In this document: piece by piece, positions 35,301 through 45,319 of the stretch | Position numbering within the stretch: the stretch's first letter is position 1 | How the letters are laid out: every line of letters begins with the position of its first letter | Source: Metaphire vulgaris | Lineage: Eukaryota > Annelida > Clitellata > Crassiclitellata > Megascolecidae | Reading direction: 5' to 3' | DNA length: 64,000 nt | Assembly: GCA_018105865.1 (NCBI GenBank) | Contig: CM030841.1 | Location: forward strand, 9,557,729 to 9,621,728 | Position numbers and translations under genes: made by a program | The notes under the pieces: model-generated | Told to the model about the DNA's origin: nothing | Databases searched by the model: none | The model's input: the letters and a program-made list of their open reading frames with translations, nothing else

Positions 35301-38300
35301 AATAGAGCCTTTCTCCAAGGTAAAACCAGGATTCAAAACCTTATATTATAACAAAGAAGTCATTCTTAGAAAGAATCGATTTTTGCACTAATACTGTTCC
35401 TAATACTTCACTATTATAAAGTCCTCATCATAAAAAAATTACTGGCAACTGTTCATTGACATAATCGCAATGCCAACTTTCAGCGTGTTCAATACAGAAC
35501 TTACAGAGAATAGTCTCACAGTGAAACATTTTCTCTCATAAATTCCTTTCTGTAGGTGCATACTAAACAATATTACAATCGTGAAAGATATAGCTGAAAA
35601 ACAGAATGTGCACGTGGCTGCTGTTGTTGCATACAGACATTTCTTATGAATCAATTAATTACGGTATATAAAACATACAAGGAGGCTCTTCATCCAATTG
35701 TAGTGAAGCTCATTTGTGCCGTTCTTCGCTATTTTTATAGTAAAATATGTTCTGCCAAGACAGGCTGTGCCAAATTTTACTGATTTTTAGAAACAAATAG
35801 TAGAAAACTTGAGAACCCTGGCATGAAATAGCAAGCAATTATTGAAAGCTGAAATAATTCAATTATAACACATTCACACATCAGAACCACTGCAATATCA
35901 TGTGCCAGTGATAAATGCCTGTGTCTACAGCATTTGTTGTGAGCAAACTACCTCTCAATTCAATGAGATATGACTCACCTGAGTTCTGGGGCGAGTGCTT
36001 AGACCCTTCAGTCGAGGACCCAAAGTAGCATTCGGCAAATGAGGACCAGAAAGTCCACAGGCTACAAACAAACATTTACCTATAACCATGACTGTATAAT
36101 TATTGAAAGCATACATTAATCATCACAAAATGTTACAACAAACCTAATGATAACTGTTTATGGGATTAACCCAATACAAAACTGTAGAATTAACAGGGGG
36201 TCTTAATAACAGAGAGCAGAAATTTGGATTAAAAATAAACACTAATAAAACAAAAATAATGCTGATTATAAAGAAAGATGGAGAATGGCTAATAGTTATA
36301 CACAAAGGAAAAGAAATTGAAATGGCAAAGAACTTTGTTTACTTGGGATGTGAACTGGAAGCAGAAGGACATTCAGATTTGGAAATCAAAAAAAGAATAG
36401 AGAATAAAATAAGAATTCTCAACACTTGTGTAATACCAATACTAATATATGGATGTGAATCATAAAAAAGAATTGAAGAAAAAATAATAGCAACAGAAAA
36501 TAAATGGCTTAGAAGGATTAGACACAAAAAAACATAACAAATGAAGTTAGAGAAAGAACACTGCAACCAAAAATCACTGAAATCAGAAAGTGAAGAATGA
36601 AATGGACTGGACATGCACTCAGAATGGAAGGAATAAGAAAACAAAAATGAATTTTCAACTGCAAATCAATCAGAGGAGAAAAGATCAAAGATCTAAAGAA
36701 AGGCAGAAAGGACAATGGGTTGATGGATTAGAAGAGGACCTGAGCACAGAAGGACTGAATCTCAATGGAAAAACTGCTGGAAGACACTGAATGACCTTGG
36801 AAGAAATAGCAAAATACAGAGAACTTTGGCAAGATGTCGTGGAGATGTCAATAGCTGGACACAACTGGAGGATGAAGACCTGATGACTGTATTATTGAAA
36901 GCTTACAGTAATCATTACAATATGTTATAACAAACCTAATGATAATTATTTAAGGGATTAGCCCAAACCAATATAAAATTCTGTTCAGTATATTCAATGA
37001 TTAGAACAACTCATAACTGCTCATTTGATAACAACTACATCTACTAATACAATTTTAATTATAGATCAGAAGCCAATGTACTGAAAAGTTATACTACAAC
37101 CTATCAAAGTACTGAACAAAGAGCTCACCGTTCGTCCCTCTTTCAAAAGATACCGAAGCAGATCTCACAATCTGCGAAACGCTAGAACCTGTGCTACCAA
37201 CAAAAGAATTTGCAGACGTTGCATCACCTGTACTCTGTGTCACTGGGTTGACCGTAAAACTGGTAACAACGGTCGGTATCGGCACAGATGCAGACGTCTT
37301 CATGACCGAGACCACAACCGATTTTTGAGCAAAACTAGCGGGCGGAGGCGCACAAATGGTTGCCGCAGATGAAACTCCGGCCCCCGAAACGATAATAACT
37401 TTCTGAGCTGGTCCTCCCTGCTTTGGGTAAGTGAGCCTCGACACAGGCTTTGCCACAGTAAGCTTGATTGGAGGTCTACAGCCAAAATTTGTAGAGCTGA
37501 CCAGCGTTGGCTGAATGCTTGTTTCAATGACACTAGGTGCTGCATATGTACTCTTCAATGCTCCCATAGAAGCAGACATATTCGCTGCATGAAATTTCAC
37601 AGACTGGTCATCACAATTTTCTCTTTTGCGCTTGTTTGTGACACCAGTCGACTCACTAATGTCCATAACAGTCATTCCTTAAGAAACAGACAAGAAATAT
37701 GAAGTCTATTACTTTAAAAAATTCTCTAGAATTATGGTTTGCTTATTTGGATAGCTTTATATAAAATTATTTAAACACCGAAATAATACTGTGATCTCAA
37801 AGCACTGAGAGTAATGTACATCCTCTATCAACAAACTCCAGCAGGTCATGAATGGCAAATATCAGATGAACGCTGCAAAGCCAATGCAGTTAGCGAACCT
37901 ATTCTTCATCATAACTATATTTGACAAAACAAATTGATTTTCATTGTCACTGTTGGCTTTAGAATGAAAACTCATTTGCGCAGCACAAAAATTACGAGGA
38001 AGAGATCACTTTGCATTCATGGTCTGTACAGAGTAGCATTACTTGAAACTTTTTGCTGACTTATTTCACTGCTGTGGTTCAACGTGCTGTGTTTCTCCGC
38101 AGGACCAAGTATTTGTTCTCTGCATTGCACATCATCACCTGCTTTTTTCTTTTCATTAAATGGACACTCATTCAATCTGGGAGATGAAATGTCACAAAAG
38201 CTTTGTCTAAAACAATGCCTCAATGCTGGCCAAACAATATCACAAACAGTTAATAATCAAGTCAACATACCAAAGTCAACATCTCCATTTACAGATAACT

Positions 38301-41300
38301 CCTGCAGTTGCCTAGAGGCTACACAGCTCGACTGAGACACATGAAGTGGCTCGAAATTCGAGTCGAGGCAGGAAGGCGTAAAGTTCCTTGAAGAGGATAT
38401 GCCTTTTCCTTCCTCCAAAAGTCCTCCCTTAAATCCTAGTGCTCTACATGGAGACTTTGAAGGACAACCTGAAGCAGTTCTCTCAGATGTGTTGTAGCGT
38501 GAACCATCTCTTAACAGTTTCAATGCATAATTTTCACAGTGAAATTGATTTGAATGATCATCTACAAAAGACACAATCACCACGGATCCTTAACAACCTT
38601 AAACAAGAAAAGCGAGTCAAAATATTGATTACTGATCACTCTTTTCTTTTGAAAAGACAGATGTCTCCAGATTTAAAGTGTGCAAAGTGCAACTTGGTGA
38701 GACTGTTTACTTGGTACTATAGAGATATACATTCCAGATTAGCCGCAAAAAAGTGCAACATTATTTCGGCATTTAGAATTTAACTGTTTAACTACTGATA
38801 GCCAGACTGTCAAGTCGAAGAAAAGTTAGATGGTTGAAAACAATTTTAATGATGAATTTTCCATTAAGGTGTTTTGTCAAACATATACATAAACTGTCGG
38901 GGCACAAAAGCTCAGTGCACAGCAAATATTCAATGTAATTTTCAATGCACAGCAAATATTCAATGTAATTTTCAATGGCATACTCATTGCAGCAGAAGTC
39001 ACCGAGGAATCATTCAGCGTTTTGTTCATCTCGGCCTGTTTTGCAGCAGTATGATTGGCCGTAGTAGTGAAGGCAGTATGAGGAACCAGGCGAGGCATTA
39101 TGGGTACCAACCGACGTCCCTCCCGCATCCACTGAGAGCTTACATCTGGCCCTGAAAGGCTGAAATGAATTAAGAACCATTTGGAAATGGAGTCATAGAT
39201 GCGTTAGATTAAAAACAAATGTGGTTTTCCACAGTTAATGTTAATTCTCCATATGGGCGCTGAGCCTATGGAGTGTACCTTACAGTTAATGTAAGATCCA
39301 TTATCTGAAATAGCAAGTAAAAAGTGAATAAATAACACATATATTCAAATCACTTAATTATATATCGAAGAGCATATTTAGTAAAGCAAATTTTCAAGTA
39401 TCAAATGGACAATTTCTGGGAGTTGTCTCAAATATCTACATTAAACTCCCAAACTAAAGCCAAAAAAGTAATTATTCTAAAAACTGAAAGGTTTTTAAAA
39501 TCCCAACTGAATACTAGATAGATGATAATCTATCGAGAATGAATTGCATATCAGGAATCAGAATCAAGTATAATTCAATGGCAACTAAAAATGCAGGATG
39601 TACATTTGTACGCACAACACACTACTGCACTGGTGTTTGTTGGCTCAGGTGTTTCTGAGTGCAACTGTACATTATTATTACTATTATTATTTATGGACTT
39701 CTATAGCACCAATTCTAATACTCAAAGGTATCGATCGATGGTACTCCAAATCCATATCGAAAAACACCAGGTCAGTCAGAGTGGGAGAGGGGAAGCAGCG
39801 AGTCAGATTATGAAAAAACGAGAATGAGAGAGTTTACTATCATTAACAGGCAATTAACTTCATCAAATTCAGCAGGATTAAATTTATCATAGCATCATTT
39901 CATCCATGACTGTGCTGTCAAATAAACCAAGCAATGACATGGCTCCTCAAACAGTCTCTCCTGCTTCAATTCATATTAAAACTAGCACTCCCCTTTAATA
40001 ATTCACTCACCTACCCCACTCTTCACTATAATGGCTAAAATCTTCCAAATGAAAATACTCATACATTTTGAAATGGTGTCTCCCTATAGGAGGCACTGCT
40101 ATATTTTAGAAACTTATTGTACAAAATAGACAAATTCCATGATAAATTAGATGAAATGTAGATAATAACAGCTATGTGACATGAACGATATAACATCAGC
40201 ATGGGAACTAATACAAACTACAAAGGACAGGGAGATGTGGAGATCCATGGTCGCCAATGTAGTGATACATGGTACCTAAAGAAGAAGGTGCCGGTAATAA
40301 CAGTGACTGAGCAGTAGCTGCAGGGTAAGTGACCTGGAATCAGGATGATAATGGGGAGGAAAAAGAACTGGAAATCAGTCTATAATCGGCCTCTTGTTAG
40401 TTTGACGATAGGCATACTATCTAAAGAAGATCAGTCTGTATCACAGATTACAGTGCACTCTTCACTTCATATAATTAAGCTATCAACCATTTAGGATCAG
40501 AAATAATTTGGCTCAATGCCAGTGAGATAGGTTTTCTCTACACCAACGGGCAGGATCTAGACAATGTTAGTCATAAATGCATTATGTATTAATAATTAAT
40601 TAGTTTGCTTCAATGCACTTGTGGGCAAAATATCTACACATCCTTTTTATTTTCTCTTGTAATAATACAATACTATTAAACATTGAGTTAAATCAGTTAA
40701 ATCCTTCTGTCTGTCTGTCTGTTTCTCTCATTTTTTCAGTCTGCCTTGCTGCTCCCCACCCCACTCTGACTGACCTGGTGTTTTGCAATATGGATTAGGA
40801 GTACCATCGATTGATACTTTTGAGTATTAGAATTGGTGATACAGAAGTTCATAAATAATAATAGCAATAATAATGCAATTTCATGCTAAACCTGATGATG
40901 CCTTTAGATGCAGCTTTTAATGAATTTATAGCTACCATAGTTTCTGGACTTAGTTAACAAATATTACAGAAGTGACAGCACCAGCATTATGCCAGGTTGC
41001 ATTATGTTACATAATGGCTGATGCTAGCAAAAATCAGTGTAGAAGTCAACATTAACATGTTGAGCGCTAGGGACTTCAACAGACGCTCTTATGTTGGTTT
41101 CTCAGGGCGCTAGGGACGTCAGGTGACGTCCTTTGTTCAATGCAAACTATTTTAGCTTATGCAGATCTTGGAATCATTCTTCTGCTTCCTGTAGTTGATA
41201 GAATGAGAGATCAATCAAAAAAGCGTAATCTATGGAAAATATATGAATATTTGTCCTATAAATATTTGTTAAAATAACAATATACTCTGCCACAGCATCA

Positions 41301-42454
41301 TAATTATAATCCTCCCTGACGCGTCGTATAAACGTACACCCGGAGAATTCCTGCTGCGATGTAATTACGTGGCTTGCATTGTCAAGTCTTCCATCCAGTA
41401 AAGCGAACATTTTTGGCTCGGGGAGTGAGGAAGGCATTTGGACCAGATAACAAAGGCTGGAATTTAAATTGAAATCACACCCATTTTATCGCAGTAATTT
41501 CTCCAATCGCCATTGTTGAGATAACTATTGGTCCGTCACATTACAGGGCAGCGGCATTTTTCGCATGAATTGGTGCATACCTGAGTAAAGAGAACTTGAC
41601 ACTAGTAACAGATGGCCTAGGATTGCCACTAAACACTTGCATCTGTTTCAAAAAATTTTTTTCCACGCACACATTTTGTACAGGCATTTTACACCTGCCA
41701 CGCCTGAACAATTAGCTTAGCCGCAGTCAACGTGTTAATACGCCAAATGCACCTAAATATTTTAATTCTGAGTTAAATAAATGTTCATATAATATAAATA
41801 ATAAAATAAATAATTAATTAACATCCAGTTTAATTACATTTCAGAGAGAGCAATTTCATTATTATATCTAGTCAAGCATGATTTCAGTCACAATCAAAAA
41901 TCTACATCCAAAAGTCCTTTAAAAAAATTGAGCCCTGCAAAAGGCAAATCATTTCAGCATAAGAAGGGCTATATAATTTTTATCATTATTTAAGTCTAAT
42001 GCACAAGTGTACAAAAACAAAAGTTTACAAAAGAAATATTAAGAATAAATTTACAACTGCATAAAAGTATGAACTGCATAGTGAATCATAGAAATTGCAC
42101 AGTGAATTAAAAATTACAATCTTACTTATTTGCCACTGTGGTTAACTTCTGATCGTTCACAGCTCTTCTGACTTCTGCACCATGTCGCTCAGCAGAAATT
42201 CTAAATCACAGAAGACAATAGTGCCATAAGTGGTGTGCGCATGCATCAGAATGAAATATATTTGAAAGTATAATATATATAAATGCACAAATGAATTTGC
42301 AACGTGTGTATATATATATACACAATATATATATATATGTATATACACAATATATATGTATATACACAATATATATATATATACACAATATATATATATA
42401 TACACACAATATATATATATATGTGTGTGTATATACACAATATATACACATATA

Positions 42455-42507
<53 letters not shown>

Positions 42508-42873
42508 TCTGAGAAAAAAGAGAGCCTTAATGCCAAAGTAATATTTCCGCATCAGTTAAACACTCAATGCCAGTCTGATAATAATTGCATAGGGTAATAA
42601 ATAACAAAAATAAGAAAAGTTCAATTTTTCAACAGTTTTTATTCAATGAATTAGTTAGTCAGAAACAGAAGTCAAGCTATGTTCTGCTTACTTCAGACAT
42701 TCCTGAAGGTTCTGCAATAGTTGTTTTTTCTCATTTGTTAGATCACCTTGTGCCCTTAAGGCCGAGACAGTCGAACAGTATGCTTCCAGTTCAAGGCGCC
42801 TCAAAATCCGCTTGCACTCGTCCCGTGGCAAATTAAGAAGGGAGGAGGAGGAACGACCTTCATACGAGCACAT
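23137..42873 (-). CDS. EMSY: EMSY orthologue with ENT domain and C-terminal bromodomain (17 coding exons, introns included in span)
   Basis: Joined by splice sites and phase, the exons give 2892 nt, 963 residues plus stop. Residues about 12-85 are an ENT domain ([17 protein letters not shown]), and about 90-105 hold [12 protein letters not shown], the segment that binds the HP1 chromoshadow domain in human EMSY. A long Ser/Thr/Val-rich middle keeps EMSY landmarks (K-V-I-I-V-S; I-Q-I-Q-A-E-D; K-I-L-P-K-P). A basic K-R-K-R-R cluster is at 810-814, then a bromodomain at about 826-935 with P-D-Y-Y and Y913-N914 at the acetyl-lysine site. Human EMSY is a nuclear repressor partner of BRCA2 and HP1 and has no bromodomain. 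Every junction from the EMSY-specific exons to the bromodomain exons is in phase, so one protein is expected. Not proved without cDNA. Confidence 0.88.
23510..23720. other. GC-rich block in EMSY intron 16, unidentified
   Basis: Distinctly more GC-rich than its surroundings and open on both strands for about 65 codons, with no recognisable protein. Likely an inserted repeat. Confidence 0.35.
24441..24520 (-). CDS. EMSY: EMSY coding exon 16: bromodomain ZA loop
   Basis: TTTTGCAG|TGAGTA to CTGAGA|GTATGT, 80 nt. Encodes [17 protein letters not shown], a near-perfect bromodomain signature. Confidence 0.93.
25492..25574 (-). CDS. EMSY: EMSY coding exon 15: bromodomain helix Z and ZA loop start
   Basis: GCTTGTAG|GTTACT to CTCCAG|GTGATG, 83 nt. 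Encodes L-L-S-R-V-M-K-Y-R and A-S-W-F-N-S-P, the hydrophobic ZA-loop start. Confidence 0.88.
25885..26020 (-). CDS. EMSY: EMSY coding exon 14: basic cluster and start of bromodomain
   Basis: TTTTAAG|CAAATT to GCTTGC|GTGAGG, 136 nt. Encodes [11 protein letters not shown], an acidic/proline stretch and L-P-D-W-C-R-Q-A-L, the first turn of bromodomain helix Z. This is the exon that bridges EMSY and the bromodomain; its phase (2 in, 2 out) is exactly what both neighbours need. Confidence 0.85.
26040..26480 (-). mobile_element. LINE C-terminal remnant in EMSY intron 13
   Basis: The minus strand gives [11 protein letters not shown] and [14 protein letters not shown] pieces, the decayed 'GRPR...DR.KW' tail typical of non-LTR polyproteins. 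Several stops and frameshifts. Confidence 0.55.
26700..26808 (-). CDS. EMSY: EMSY coding exon 13
   Basis: TTTTCAG|TCCTCT to GATAGCG|GTGGGC, 109 nt. Asn/Ser-rich linker into the basic cluster of exon 14. Confidence 0.83.
27308..28319. mobile_element. piggyBac-like non-autonomous element in EMSY intron 12
   Basis: TTAA at 27304-27307 and 28320-28323 flank TCCTTTAA...TTAAAGGG ends. The right half contains a diverged tandem duplication of about 160 bp (both units share 'gacttgagaaaaagagttctgcatattta'-type words, split near 28080). No transposase frame. Confidence 0.5.
28504..28533. repeat. (ATT)n microsatellite with 'tatatagcgc' tail
   Basis: Followed by ggacaatttatatagcgctg, a tail shared loosely with repeats at 32870, 39672, 40690 and 54290. 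Confidence 0.8.
28644..28813 (-). CDS. EMSY: EMSY coding exon 12
   Basis: TATATTTAG|GAGATT to ATACAA|GTAAGT, 170 nt. No domain recognised; phases fit. Confidence 0.83.
28930..29989. mobile_element. piggyBac-like non-autonomous element in EMSY intron 11
   Basis: TTAA at 28926-28929 and 29990-29993 enclose CCCGTT...AACGGG ends. Inside are two diverged tandem units of about 355 bp (29225-29570 and 29580-29890), each with 'gttccaattacacc' and 'gctaaacaacggtgcaaacc'. No coding capacity seen. Confidence 0.65.
29225..29890. repeat. 355-bp tandem duplication inside the piggyBac-like element
   Basis: The two units align over nearly their whole length. The last 100 bp of each ('ttggcacg.atggttcgaaagagcaataaaaatg' region) is the most similar. 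Confidence 0.8.
30394..30577 (-). CDS. EMSY: EMSY coding exon 11
   Basis: TATTTCCAG|GGGAGA to AACACTA|GTAAGT, 184 nt. No domain recognised; phases fit. Confidence 0.83.
30890..30944 (-). CDS. EMSY: EMSY coding exon 10
   Basis: TTTTGTAG|AGATGG to GAGAAG|GTTAGC, 55 nt. Acidic start D-G-P-D-D-E-A-T. In phase on both sides. Confidence 0.8.
31682..31964 (-). CDS. EMSY: EMSY coding exon 9
   Basis: GTTTTAG|CAGATAAAG to CCTTCAAG|GTAAAT, 283 nt. Contains S-A-I-T-A-L-L-S-L, similar to a T-I-K-A-L-L-E-L segment in human EMSY. An alternative acceptor three bases inside is possible. Confidence 0.85.
32662..32694 (-). CDS. EMSY: Possible 33-nt EMSY micro-exon (optional)
   Basis: GACAG|TA...GAAAATG|GTAACT would be phase-compatible between exons 8 and 9 and encode [10 protein letters not shown]. 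There is no good pyrimidine tract, and exons 8 and 9 also join in phase without it. Not counted in the 963 residues. Confidence 0.2.
33945..34064 (-). CDS. EMSY: EMSY coding exon 8
   Basis: GTTTCAG|TGAAGAAG to TCTTCTG|GTAATT, 120 nt. Contains A-K-I-L-P-K-P-L-T, matching a conserved EMSY block. A weaker donor 39 bases further on is in the same phase. Confidence 0.88.
34391..34436. repeat. (CA)n microsatellite
   Basis: CA repeat with interspersed caaa; just beyond EMSY exon 7 in the intron. Confidence 0.9.
34462..34573 (-). CDS. EMSY: EMSY coding exon 7
   Basis: TTTAACAG|ATGATACAG to GAGGACA|GTAAGA, 112 nt. Ends [10 protein letters not shown], which parallels a P-T-I-Q-I-K-Q-E block of vertebrate EMSY. 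Confidence 0.88.
35979..36061 (-). CDS. EMSY: EMSY coding exon 6
   Basis: TTTGTAG|CCTGTGG to ACTCAG|GTGAGT, 83 nt, basic linker ([15 protein letters not shown]). In phase with exons 5 and 7. Confidence 0.85.
36090..36183. repeat. About 95-bp direct repeat, left copy
   Basis: gactgtata..attattgaaagc through 'aacaaacctaatgataa' to 'gggattaacccaa', matched at 36884-36981 with scattered differences; the LINE fragment lies between. Confidence 0.8.
36190..36880 (+). mobile_element. LINE reverse-transcriptase fragment in EMSY intron 5
   Basis: The plus strand encodes [26 protein letters not shown] and later a D-G-L-E-E-D-L segment, the RT thumb and C-terminal pieces of a non-LTR element, broken by stops and frameshifts. 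Antisense to EMSY. Flanked by direct repeats at 36090-36183 and 36884-36981. Confidence 0.75.
36884..36981. repeat. About 95-bp direct repeat, right copy
   Basis: Partner of 36090-36183. Far longer than normal LINE target duplications. Confidence 0.8.
37129..37677 (-). CDS. EMSY: EMSY coding exon 5: large Ser/Thr/Val-rich exon
   Basis: TTCTTAAG|GAATGAC to GAACG|GTGAGC, 549 nt. Contains K-R-K-R-E-N and a K-V-I-I-V-S segment as in vertebrate EMSY; low complexity, V/S/T-rich. Confidence 0.9.
38271..38561 (-). CDS. EMSY: EMSY coding exon 4
   Basis: TTTGTAG|ATGATC to GACTTTG|GTATGT, 291 nt. Ser/Cys-rich linker without a recognised domain; phases match both neighbours. Confidence 0.85.
38916..38975. 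repeat. Short tandem duplication in EMSY intron 3
   Basis: Two copies of a 30-bp unit containing gcacagcaaatattcaatgt, close to the exon 3 donor. Confidence 0.85.
38984..39138 (-). CDS. EMSY: EMSY coding exon 3: HP1-binding segment
   Basis: Encodes [19 protein letters not shown], the conserved EMSY block. Phase requires the acceptor GATGTAAG|C rather than the stronger TTTCAG 13 bases upstream; the start is therefore uncertain, and a missed micro-exon is possible. Ends GCAATGA|GTATGC. Confidence 0.82.
39672..39825 (+). repeat. Dispersed repeat with ATT tract, copy A
   Basis: (ATT)n then ggacttctatagcacc, a 'tcgatcgatggtactcc' word and 'accaggtcagtcagagtggg'. The inverse complement occurs at 40690-40868. 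SINE- or MITE-like; promoter boxes not seen. Confidence 0.65.
40690..40868 (-). repeat. Dispersed repeat with ATT tract, copy B (inverted)
   Basis: Inverted partner of copy A about 900 bp away in EMSY intron 2; a (TCTG)n tract lies at its left end. Confidence 0.65.
41056..41734. mobile_element. Possible piggyBac-like element in EMSY intron 2
   Basis: TTAA at 41052-41055 and 41735-41738 enclose CATGTTGA...TCAACGTG ends. An 87-codon minus-strand frame inside is not recognised. Confidence 0.45.
42126..42200 (-). CDS. EMSY: EMSY coding exon 2: end of ENT domain
   Basis: ATTTAG|A...AA|GTAAG, 75 nt. Encodes [16 protein letters not shown], matching the last ENT helix of vertebrate EMSY. Confidence 0.92.
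42305..42502. repeat. (TA)n/(TATACACA)n microsatellite
   Basis: Long TA-rich repeat with periodic cacaat interruptions. The Ile/Tyr-rich frames on both strands are artefacts. Confidence 0.95.
42692..42873 (-). CDS. EMSY: EMSY coding exon 1: start codon and ENT domain
   Basis: The exon reaches 42881, where the minus strand has GCAATTAG|TTGAAGCAATG. The ATG at 42871-42873 is the first in frame. It encodes M-C-S-Y-E-G-R then the core ENT helices, ending CTGAA|GTAAGC. An acceptor before the ATG implies an upstream 5' UTR exon. Confidence 0.92.
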
Positions 42874-43048
42874 TGCTTCAACTAATTGCAAACAAAAACT
42901 TAAAAATATGTATACCAATAAGAACATAATTTGGAACATGGGCCACTTACAATGAGCCAATCTGGAAAGAATTTTCCAGATGACCACCTTTGCTTGGCCT
43001 CAAATTTCAACAGAATCATGTTTAACACATGTGAATGATGCTTGGTAA

Positions 43049-43103
43049 CCCTTTGAATACAGGCAATACAGCCCAATCTCTATGGAAGCTATGGTTCAAA
43101 GGG
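43049..43103. mobile_element. 55-bp TTAA-flanked inverted-repeat mini-element
   Basis: CCCTTTGAA and TTCAAAGGG ends, with GTAA on the left and TTAA on the right. A minimal piggyBac-like derivative, or chance. Confidence 0.3.
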
Positions 43104-45319
43104 TTAAGATATTAGATCCTGAAGTACTTGAACAGTTTTCTGCCTGAAATGTTGAAATTACATTCTGGTAATTTCTGCCATTTCTAAACAGGATAAAATT
43201 GGTATTAACATAAACAAACCTGCAAAACTTCTAGCCCTCCAGAAAGTCAATTTGAGGTCAAATTTTTACACATTATATGTCAGAGTGATTTGTTTGAATC
43301 TTATTTCATCTTGTCAAGTATGATAAATATATGTGACCAGATTTTGAAAGTTCTTTGGATAATTTCTGAAACTGAGTAATATATTCCATTGTCATGGGCT
43401 CTACCAATTCACTAAATGCGTCAGCATATTGAAAATCCGGGAGATAACTGTAAATGCACATGCCCAGATACATTTATTATGTTCAAATGGCTTTTCCAGT
43501 GCATTTTCCATAAGTTTATACCACACCATTAGCAATGTTGTATGAGAGTGGGCAGTTGAGCATCGATGTATTAAATGATGGCATATATCATAGGCTGAGG
43601 AAGGCTGTTGGCCAGTTAGAGTAATTAGCAAAAGAACTTCAACAATGCAGCCGAGTACAATTTTCTTTCACGTATAATTTTTCTGTCATACAGCTTGCAA
43701 AGACCAAGAGTTTACACTTTCAATAGGCATGGAAGTCATTTTGATGTAGGTTGATTGTATTTTACAAACAATCATAATTTCAAATTATTTATATTTCATC
43801 TTACCAACTGTCCACAGTTAAGTATTAACCACTTTCCATGTCACATATGGCCTTCCTTTAATGCTGAAAATTTAAAATCAACTTGAATGCAATCCAATAA
43901 TATTTTGTGAGAATGCAATTACAGTCGATGCCAAACAACTAATTCTAACGTTGTCTGTGCTCATATCACTGAATTTCAAGAGATCACCACCTGAATAATT
44001 TGACAAACAACTTCAATTAATCTATTGGCCAATGTTCGATATTCCGAGGACTGCGGGAGATTCAAATCCCCCATCAGTTTAGTACGATCCCAAAATTTTG
44101 ATTTTTGGCCGTCCGAATTCCCTTACTTTTCTTATATCTACCACAGCGATCAAGAAACGCGTGAAAAATGTCAACGCAAAAGTAAATATGTACAAAATTC
44201 AGAATCTGCTGCTATACTCAACGTATACCTTCAGAAGGCAAAGACGACGAATAGTCCACGAATACCCGGATGACTGCGATCGGCAGGGAGAGGGGTCGCT
44301 TCTGCACTGAGCAACGGAATTCTCGGAGACTCCTAGCCAAGTCCGACCGTAACACACATCGTCATTGGGTCAGAAATTAATTTCGAGAAGCTCAGCGTTA
44401 TTTAACATAGGAAGATAACAAAGAGCATTTGAGAAATGATTCGTCCAGCTAACAAATCAAACAAATTCACAGCTCCGCCGCCATCTTAACATGAAGAGTT
44501 TTCTCTGCTCTAGCTTTAGAAAGTATGGTGACCATCTAACTGTCTCGTCAAATATATATAATTCAAGCGGTCTCTAAATAAATATGAAGATAGACCTCAA
44601 ATTCATACAACCCTGGATGCAGGCCTGGAAAATGTAAATTTTAAAGTCTAGTTTTCTAAGTTTTTAAAATCTAGAGAATTAAAAAGCCAAGTTTTCGGTT
44701 GTGTCAATTTTTTGTTATTGAAGTCGAAAAATCAATATATCACCTTTAATGTTTTACAAATTTGATACCTTCTTACCTTCTGCAGACAGCAGAATACATG
44801 TGTGATAACAATATAGAGATGGGCCTATGGGTGACGGATGACATTCGGCGTTGACATGTGACGAAAGTATGGAGAGGGGTCTGTGGATGTTGACATGCCA
44901 AATATTAAAACCTAAACACCTACATTTCTTTTCTTTAAAAAATTGGGGGTTTCAGCCCTGTCTGGATGTCGTAATGGCATAGTCGATAATTGCATTTATA
45001 ACATATAGAGTGAAAATGAAATATTGCTGAAAAGAAAAAGAGGATGACAGGGAAGCACATGGAAAAATCTTTAGAAACAGAGCTTAAAGGAAATAGATAC
45101 ACTTGGGGAGTGAACTATAACACCTGGCAGCAGATCAAGTGAAATGGAAGGATTCTGTTTGTGGCCTACTGGCCTATGCTTCACTGGGAGTGCAAATGGC
45201 TGAAAAAGAAAATTGAGCTATTGAAGTTTTTTTTTTATTAATTAGCTGAGTAGATTAGTGCTATAAAAACACACATTATTGTGTTTGGTTCTGGCTAAAA
45301 CTTATGGAGGTAAAACTCG
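43104..45319. other. EMSY-CPTP intergenic region
   Basis: Should contain both promoters and the EMSY 5' UTR exon. Mostly AT-rich; 44220-44490 is richer in GC. No coding exon recognised. Confidence 0.5.
44471..44487 (-). promoter_or_regulatory. YY1-like motif, candidate EMSY promoter/5' UTR
   Basis: The minus strand reads AAGATGGCGGCGGAGCT, a full match to the AAGATGGCGGC core common near metazoan transcription starts, in the GC-richer block upstream of EMSY. The first exon itself is not mapped. Confidence 0.4.

Noticed and set aside
42157..42552. Ile/Tyr-rich frames of about 100-130 codons on both strands
   Set aside because: They are translations of the TA-rich microsatellite.
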